Below are positions 57,746 through 64,000 of a stretch of DNA of 64,000 bases, piece after piece (the stretch's first letter is position 1; each line of letters opens with the position of its first letter). Made by a program: the position numbers and the translations under genes. The stretch spans positions 124,001-188,000 of the forward strand of contig NW_017566998.1 in assembly GCF_001661265.1 (NCBI RefSeq), written 5' to 3'. This DNA comes from Saitoella complicata NRRL Y-17804. Lineage: Eukaryota > Ascomycota > Saitoellomycetes > Saitoellales > Saitoellaceae. Below the pieces are notes generated by a model. The model was not told the DNA's origin and made no database searches. It saw only the letters and a list, made by a program, of their open reading frames with translations.

Positions 57746-60156
57746 TCATTGCTGACTAGGAGGCAACGGACTCGTCGGCGCCGAAGGAGCTGGGGTCTGC
57801 CCCTCCGTAGGAGTCTTGCTCTGTGCCAGTCCCAAAGTCACACTCGCCAGCCTGTCCGCAACGAAGTCCACCGCACCCTTCGGCTTCAATAACGTAGGTG
57901 TAGACGTATCCTGCTGAATCTTGAAGAGACGAACGTGCGCTGTATGACAATGTCAGCATGTACCAGTAAACGTTCATACTGGGCTATCATACTTCCTGTC
58001 CACACACCAACGGCGCCATTCGTGAGCTCCATTTCACTAAGATATATGCTTCCAAAAAGCATACTCTCGAACCACCCAACCGCTAGCTCAGTCCAGATGA
58101 ATGATCTCGGATTCGGCTGCGAAGGGTGAAGATCCTTCACCTCAGCCTGGGTACGAAGGAATTCGAGGATTGGTTGAGGGTCTGTTAGTGGTTGTGCCGG
58201 GTTCGCCATGATTTCCTCTACTTGAGGGCGGAGTTCCTCGATGGTGGTCATGATGGTCTGAAATGGCAACAGTGGAAGCCATGAATCGAGCTGTACATCT
58301 AGTCAGCATTTGAAATACGGAACATAATCCGACCATGCGTACCCATGCTTGTGTAGGATTGAAGTCAGGCTTCCCAATAGCGAAGCTGCTGGCAAAGTTA
58401 AACATCCCACTCGCCAAACTGGCATTACTTCCTCTTCTCGGCGTCGTAACACCCTCAGGAAGCTTTCCCCTAGCCTTTTCAGACATTACCCTCAGAGGAG
58501 GCGACTGCAGGTTCCAGTCAATAGACCCTACACTTGAATCCCTCTCACTTGGCGATGTCAGAGGAATCCTCGAAGCATCAGCGATCGAGTTCGAACGCGA
58601 CTTCTCCTCGTCCTCGTCATCCTCTCCAATGGCAAATGTAGGATCCGTACTCCGAGGACCAAAAACCGGCCTCTGCGTCATAGGCTTGACCTCACCCCTC
58701 TCCTCCGCCGCTTTCTTGGCTTCGTCCTTCTTCTGCTTGATGCGCTGGATGTCCTCCAATCCCTTCTCCAAGTTGAAATCCGCCAAACTTTCGAAACGCC
58801 TGTGCGCTCTCAGGATGGCGTAAACCAAATCGGGATTCTCATGAAACTGGTTTTCGATAACACCGTTGAAGGCCTCAAGGAGGTAAGCAAGGAGGATATG
58901 GTTGCTGTCATTAGCAAGAAGGAATCCAGGCGAGGAGATGGAGGTGAAGAGCTGAATGAGCTTCGTGCAGGTCACGACCGAAAGGTTCTGGAGGTATGGC
59001 GCAATGTTGGCGATGCTGAGGAATAATGCTGGGTACAGGGAGCTCAAGACGCCCTTACTGGTGGCGATGAGGTTGTAAATAGACTGTGAGAGTGGTCAGC
59101 GTAAACTCGTCAATTCGCGCTGACACGCTTACAATAATCATGAAGTCAGCATACGACCCCGAGAATGCCGGTGTCCGCATACAAGCCGGCAAACTTCCGT
59201 GCCCCTCGAATGGCTTGTTTAACTTCTCACTGAATCCCTGTTCCGCCGTCAAAGTCTGCAAAATGAAAATGCACATCCTCACGAGCCCGATCTGTGCTGG
59301 ATCAGTCTTGTGCTCCAATGGGTAATAGAGAAGCAAGACGACGAAATCAAGAGCACGCTCGGTGTCGATGAGGTATGACCGGAACCGCCGATTAGTTTGA
59401 AGTGACTCCCAGAACAGCATCATCATCTCCGGTCGAATATGTTTCTGTCCGCTCCCGGGCAAGTAGGAATTCGATGCCTGAATGGGCTGGTTCAGGATAC
59501 GTGACATACCATCCACGATGAATTGGAAATCCTGCGTCCGATGTAACTTGCTAAAGTAATAACGGAAGTTGTTCTGAGGCACAGCTACTTGTGAATCAGG
59601 GTTGGTGTCGTTGGCAACTTGCTGGGGCATGGGGTATGTGAGGAGGGCGAGGAGTAATTGAAGGGAGTAGGTGACGAGGATTTGACGGGGGTCGTTGAAG
59701 ACGACATGGCTGTAGGTGACGCGCCAGGCTGTCGGGTTGTATTTCATGACCTGTACGACTGGTTAGCATCTGTTTGATCCAAATGATCGGCTGACCCATC
59801 ATACCGTATTCAGCAAGGAGCAAAGCAAGGCCAGCACGATTCGCTTATCCGTGCTGACAATATGTGTGATACTCCTGATACCCTTAGTCGAGAGAGCATA
59901 TGACGGCTGGTACATCGTCTTTGATGCCATTGCCAAGATCAAACGCAGTGTCTCAATCTTGTTCGCCTCACACTCCTTGGTGGTGCCGATTGGCTGGGTA
60001 CATCCCACACCAGTTTCCCAGATTGCGTAAGTAACCTTGTCCTTCTCCAATGTTTGAGGTAATGTAAATCCGCAGAAAAATAGAAGGTCGATGGCCGTGT
60101 CTAAAAGTTCAACCGCCAGGGGCTTGCCCGAAGGTACGATCTTCGACGATGTCGAT
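57746..60156 (-). pseudogene. HID1: HID1, C-terminal five-sixths (cut off from its 5' end by inversion)
   Basis: Five coding segments: 60156-59805, 59750-59133, 59083-58343, 58290-57993 and 57939-57746, about 733 codons. The first reads KIVPSGKPLAVELLDTAIDL and FFCGFTLPQ, matching the early interior of HID1-family proteins. Later blocks include LLNTVMKYNPTAWRVTYSHV and NFRYYFSKLHRTQDFQFIVD, then TWDIDLLY-type helices and a disordered Ser-rich insert. HID1 is a peripheral Golgi protein needed for secretory granule sorting; S. pombe Ftp105 is the fungal relative. There is no start region on this strand. The N-terminal coding part lies on the other strand at 60745-61256. The exon runs straight to the breakpoint at 60156/60157. 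Confidence 0.88.
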
Positions 60157-60361
60157 TACCAGAAGATCAAATGCTTTGGACTTGGAGGCGACCGCCCTGG
60201 TTATCAGTGACGATGCAGAGTATCAGCAGGGACTGAAAGATGAGTTAGAGTGGTTGAGAAGCCGTACGGAGAAGGTAACGATGCAGGACTTCGATGCGAA
60301 GGAGAGGAAGGTTGCACTGGATGTGAAGATTGGAGTTTGCCTCTTGGGCGACAAGCTGTAA
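60157..60361 (+). pseudogene. PGS1: PGS1, C-terminal fragment (inverted)
   Basis: Reads TRRSNALDLEATALVISDDA, then QQGLKDELEWLRSRTEKVTM and ends GVCLLGDKL with a stop at 60361. The DLEA block follows the second HKD motif in phosphatidylglycerophosphate synthases (compare human GYRSVHRDLEA). Without the flip it would have only a chance ATG at 60149. Confidence 0.88.
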
Positions 60362-60744
60362 GTTAAGATTAAACGGACATAAAGGATACGGTGATAGATA
60401 CCCAAAATACAGCGGCCTTGCAATTGACAAGGTTCATTCCTTCACCTTGCGGATAACTTCTGTGAGGGCAACCGCTCAAGGCTGAAGATGAGAAGATATA
60501 TGAGAGGAGAGAGATGGGTGATATCAATATAAATTGGTACTGAACAAAGAAGAATTTCCCCGGGAGATCAAGAACATGTCACTCGTTGCGGTCCAACGTC
60601 ACAGTGCAGAGCCGACGCACGCACGATCTCCCGGCGGCGCAGCTCTCCGGCGGTGCGAGTACAGCGAACGTCAAGGAGCCAAGTTACCGGACCAAACACT
60701 ACACCAAGAATCAAGTCCAGCATCATCATACGCATAACAGATCA

Positions 60745-61256
60745 ATGGGCGCAAGCGATTCCAAGCTCGCTTTCCGGAGGGGTGTCTTTAGGCTTTACGA
60801 GGAGCGCAATATCCCTGCCGATGACGAGTACTGGACACAGGTATGTGATGTATGCTTGGCGACTATGGTGATCTTCTAACCTACGTTGTAGTTCTGGCAA
60901 CTTCCTGAAACCGCAAGCGATGTCTTCACTCTCTTCTCCACCGCCGACCTTCGACGAGTCCGCGACACAGCTCCTGAGAACCTCGACAACTTGATCTTAG
61001 CACTATGTAATCACTTATTCGAACTCCGACAACATCCTCAGTTCCCTCATCCCGAACTCGCACCAGCAAAGGAGGCACTGAATTGTATGAGAGTATTAAC
61101 ACGGATCTTCCCCTTCGTGTATGAGAAGGCGGAGCTGGAGGAGTGGGAGGAGAAGTTCTGGTGGGGCCCCAGGAGAGGAGCAGTGAGTCGGGCGAATAGT
61201 ATGGCGGCGTCTGAGACGGCTGATGGAGGAGCAGAACCACAAAGGACACCGTCAAG
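60745..61256 (+). pseudogene. HID1: HID1, N-terminal fragment (inverted)
   Basis: Exons 60745-60840 and 60892-61256. MGASDSKLAFRRGVFRLYEE is the family's characteristic, probably N-myristoylated, start (Gly2). LNCMRVLTRIFPFVYEKAEL, EWEEKFWWGPRRGAV follow. The frame runs into the right breakpoint at EPQRTPS and then into antisense PGS1 sequence, stopping soon after. Together with the minus-strand part it would account for a normal ~890-residue HID1. Confidence 0.88.
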
Positions 61257-62666
61257 CCGAAGTTGGTCGACCCAATCAAGGTGATAGCCGGACCAGCCGA
61301 CTCTGGTGGGGTGACCCAAAGACCCTTGGCGTGGTATGTCCACCCATCAGGCTCGCCAACTGTCCCTCTCCTCCACTCCTCCAAAGCGATAAGATCACCC
61401 TTCCCATTCGCAATAGCATCCCTTAAGAACCTCTTGCTCAGCAACGTGTACGCAGGAGGCAACATCCCAGAAGGCCAACCTGACTTGTAGAATCCATTCG
61501 CTTGCTGGCTTGCAGTGATAATCGTACCCGGGGCTGCGGTGTTCAGGAGTCGGTTACGGTAGTCTGGATGGATGTTGAAGTATCCTGCAGTGAACGCCCA
61601 CGAACCACCCTTGAATGATGGATCCTTCAGGACATCGAGCGTTGCGCACACCCCAGCGTGTTCTGTGGAGTAGTTCTCAGGGGTGAACAGAGGCGTATAT
61701 TGCGCCAAGGGGAATACCAACGTGCTGGATGGAGTACGAGGTTTGACTTCACTGACTGTTGATCCTGGTCCCACAAGAGAGGTCAATCGAGCGGTAGCAG
61801 TCTCCTTGTATGCCTCAGGCTCCGTAACGGGCTCAGGACAAACGTTCGTCACAGGCCATGACAGAACATAACCTTGCTTCAAGGTGTTGTCAGGCTGAAC
61901 CTTATATGACAAAGAGCACACAGTCGACTGAATCTTCGCGTAGTAGTCCGTAATCCTATCTGATGAAAACATATGATATCGGTCCTGGCGGTTTGTGAAG
62001 TAATCATCTGACAAGTTCGCGCCTGACAGGATGATCTCGTTATCGAAGCCATACAGCTTCATGTGCTGTAATCCCCATCCTTCGTTGAACCGTTTGGGAA
62101 TGTACATCTTTTTCAATCCTCTTAGGTTGGGGGTGTGGAACATCCGCACCTCAATGCGATCATCTCCGAACTCCTCAATCAATGGAGCGAGAATGGAGGC
62201 GGCAGAGGGATTGGGCGATTCCCGGGTACCACGGAGGGCATCGGTCAGGATAGAAACTTGAAGGTTCTTGTTGGTGGACAAAGCCTCGCGGATAATCGCG
62301 ACAAGTTCCAACTCCTTCTTTCCGATATATAGCGTTGACAGGAAGATCCGGCTCTTGGCATTGAGAATCTTGTGCTTGAGAGTCGAGTAAAAGTCTGCGG
62401 GCTCCCGTAAGATCTTGATCTCTCCCTTTCCGAGCTCGAAACATGGCGCAATAGCGGAAGCCTTGCTGATGAGGTTTTCTACCGAGGAGTGGTGGAGCCG
62501 TAAGACTTGCGCAGCATAGGCATATCGAATGGTGGGAACGGCAGGCACAACCTGTAAGCAATATAAGCGACGAGTTCTGAATCCAATCGACCTAGATGGG
62601 ACTCACCCTCCGTCCATTCCGTGCAATCCCATTATACAGACTCGGCGGTATTGATTTGGCGTTCAT
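61257..62666 (-). pseudogene. PGS1: PGS1, N-terminal bulk (lacking its C-terminal 67 residues)
   Basis: Exons 62666-62607 (MNAKSIPPSLYNGIARNGRR) and 62551-61257. This is CDP-diacylglycerol-glycerol-3-phosphate 3-phosphatidyltransferase, the first committed enzyme of phosphatidylglycerol and cardiolipin synthesis in mitochondria. Phospholipase-D fold: first HKD-type motif in LQHMKLYGFDNEIILSGANL, second in TYHAKGLWVTPPESAG and ITLIGSTNF. The open frame runs on past the breakpoint for 110 codons, but that tail is antisense HID1 and unrelated to PGS1. The conserved DLEA end is found in the inverted block. As assembled the enzyme would have an aberrant C-terminus directly after its second active-site motif and is unlikely to work. 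Confidence 0.88.
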
Positions 62667-62867
62667 GGTGTGCCGAGTCCGAGTTGACAACGATAACGAA
62701 GGAGCAGACTGAGGGTCTGAACCAACGACGACGATATGATTGGATTGAGAGAGTGTGAATCAACGACGACGAAAGAAACACTTGGGTAATTTCGATCGCG
62801 AGACGACGCTCATGTTCACCAATTGCAGGAACGCGCATGACGAGCAAAATAACCTCCAAGAACAACG

Positions 62868-64000
62868 ATGCCTCAGCAGGACCAGATCGTTCTCACTGTC
62901 GCTCAGAAGGGCTCTCCTGTTGCCTACGGACCCCTTTTGGCGGCCAGCTTCATCAATGCCGACAACGTCCTTCCCCCGGTCTCTATCCGCTACAAGGAGG
63001 CTGCCTTGATTGTTGAGTCCGACAAGTCCTCGAACGTCAGCTTGCAGGGCAAGGAGGGTGATGTGATCTACGGTGTCGAGAATGTCGCTAAGGCTCTTGC
63101 TAAAGGCTGCCCTGACGCCAAGCTCTACGGTAAGAGGGAGGAGCTCGTCGACGAGTGGCTCGCTTTCTCCGCTCGTCTCGCCGGTGACTTCAAGTCCGTC
63201 CTCCCCGCTCTCGAGGAGCTGGACCACCACCTTCAGCTCCGTTCTGTCTTGGTCGGTTACTCCCTTACCGTCGCCGATCTCGTCATCTGGGGTGCGATCA
63301 AGGGCAGCACCATCGCTGTCGGTGCCATCAAGAAGAACGCCTTGACCAACATCTCCCGTTGGTTCTCGTTCATCGAGGCTCAGCCCCACGTCTACCAGGC
63401 CGTCGACGCCATGCAGAAGGAGATTAACCTTAAGAAGAAGACTAAGACCGCCAGCAAGTCCCACACTTCCAACTACGACATCGGTCTTCAGGATGCCGAG
63501 GAGGGCAAGGTCTGTGTCCGTTTCCCTCCTGAGCCCTCAGGTTATCTCCACATTGGACACGCCAAGGCTGCTCTCCTCAACCAGTTCTTCGCCCAGGAGT
63601 ACAAGGGTAAGCTCATCATCCGTTTCGATGACACGAACCCCTCCAAGGAGAAGACGGAGTTCCAGGACTCCATCTTGGAGGATCTTACTCTGCTCGGTAT
63701 CAAGGGTGATGTCGTTACTCATACTTCCGACCACTTCGACACTCTCTACCAATACGCCATCCAAATGATCAAGGACGGTAAGGCTTACTGTGACGACACT
63801 GTTCAGGAGCAGATGCGTGCTGAGCGTATGGACGGTATCGCCTCCGCCCGCCGCGAGCGTACCGTCGAGGAGAACTTGCAGATCTTCGCCGAGATGACCG
63901 CTGGAACGGAGCTCGGATTGAAGAACTGCTTACGTGCCAAGATTTCCGTTGATGACCCGAACAAGGCCCTCCGTGACCCTGTCATCTACCGTTGCAACCT
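62868..64000 (+). CDS. GUS1: Cytosolic glutamyl-tRNA synthetase (3' end outside window)
   Basis: Open from ATG 62868 to the window edge, 377 codons. The N-terminal ~170 residues form a GST-C-like domain (SLTVADLVIWGAIKGSTIAV, NISRWFSFIEAQPHVYQAVD), which in yeast binds Arc1 in a complex with MetRS. The catalytic domain begins at GKVCVRFPPEPSGYLHIGHA with the class I HIGH motif at about residues 227-230, then KLIIRFDDTNPSKEKTEF. The later KMSKS motif and anticodon-binding domain would lie beyond the edge. Codon use is highly biased, as in other translation genes. It shares a 201-bp divergent promoter region with PGS1. Confidence 0.95.
   Translation, partial: MPQQDQIVLTVAQKGSPVAYGPLLAASFINADNVLPPVSIRYKEAALIVESDKSSNVSLQGKEGDVIYGVENVAKALAKGCPDAKLYGKREELVDEWLAFSARLAGDFKSVLPALEELDHHLQLRSVLVGYSLTVADLVIWGAIKGSTIAVGAIKKNALTNISRWFSFIEAQPHVYQAVDAMQKEINLKKKTKTASKSHTSNYDIGLQDAEEGKVCVRFPPEPSGYLHIGHAKAALLNQFFAQEYKGKLIIRFDDTNPSKEKTEFQDSILEDLTLLGIKGDVVTHTSDHFDTLYQYAIQMIKDGKAYCDDTVQEQMRAERMDGIASARRERTVEENLQIFAEMTAGTELGLKNCLRAKISVDDPNKALRDPVIYRCN

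Larger units (their letters stand above)
60157..61256. other. 1,100-bp inverted block breaking PGS1 and HID1
   Basis: The block carries, on the plus strand, the 3' end of PGS1, a 383-bp intergenic part and the 5' end of HID1. The flanks carry the rest of both genes on the minus strand. If the block is read in reverse orientation, the left flank continues HID1 (TPS/R/STSSKIVP) and the right flank continues PGS1 (GSTNF/G/TRRSNALD), both in frame, mid-exon, with no base lost or gained at either joint. Only very short sequence likeness exists between the flanks (GTCGA motifs), so no repeat-driven mechanism is evident. Confidence 0.9.

Noticed and set aside
60926-61256. Apparent C-terminal extension of PGS1 on the minus strand
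   Set aside because: It is antisense to the HID1 N-terminal exon and shows no PGS1 similarity; it results from the inversion.

Overview
The window is nuclear DNA of a filamentous basidiomycete fungus, probably Agaricomycotina. Nearly every gene is broken by short introns (about 47-60 bp, GT..AG), intergenic gaps are a few hundred bases, and the proteins are typical fungal housekeeping products. It holds about 30 protein genes and one transposon island. I found no rRNA, tRNA, CRISPR array or bacterial-type operon. Intron positions below were read by eye from splice sites, reading frame and family similarity, so exon ends are predictions.

Layout. 1-7 kb: an auxilin/Swa2-like J-protein (cut by the left edge), the Rag GTPase Gtr1, an unknown protein and a mucin-like membrane protein. 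8.15-12.46 kb: a transposon island bounded by a 29-bp inverted repeat with flanking TA. It holds a decayed Tc1/mariner-type transposase, a basidiomycete multi-module gene of unknown function, and two solo LTR fossils with clear 5-bp target duplications. 12.5-22.6 kb: a mitochondrial scramblase, a siderophore-type acyltransferase, a 1,722-residue RasGAP-like protein, an F-box protein and an NTF2-like protein. 22.9-37.6 kb: the phosphate exporter Syg1/XPR1, two neighbouring subunits of chromatin assembly factor 1 (p150 and the RbAp48 type), XRN1, TAF6 and small proteins. 37.6-39.7 kb is gene-poor. 39.7-57.6 kb: an Ecm4/omega-type glutathione transferase, OPI1, an Mmc1-like mitochondrial protein, a CsbD-like protein, glucosidase II alpha, a Git1-like transporter, an epoxide hydrolase, a PQ-loop protein, a coiled-coil protein and an alkenal reductase. 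57.7-62.7 kb: HID1 and PGS1, both split. 62.9 kb to the right edge: cytosolic glutamyl-tRNA synthetase.

The most striking observation is at 60,157-61,256. The last 67 residues of PGS1 (cardiolipin pathway) and the first ~154 residues of HID1 lie on the plus strand, while the rest of both genes lies on the minus strand on either side. Flipping this one 1,100-bp block in thought makes both coding sequences continuous and in frame at both junctions. The ancestral order was therefore PGS1 followed by HID1 in tandem, and a single clean inversion, real or an assembly error, has cut both genes. The second point of interest is the transposon island, where the best-matching terminal repeats enclose an extra gene besides the transposase. 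The third is the adjacency of two CAF-1 subunit genes.
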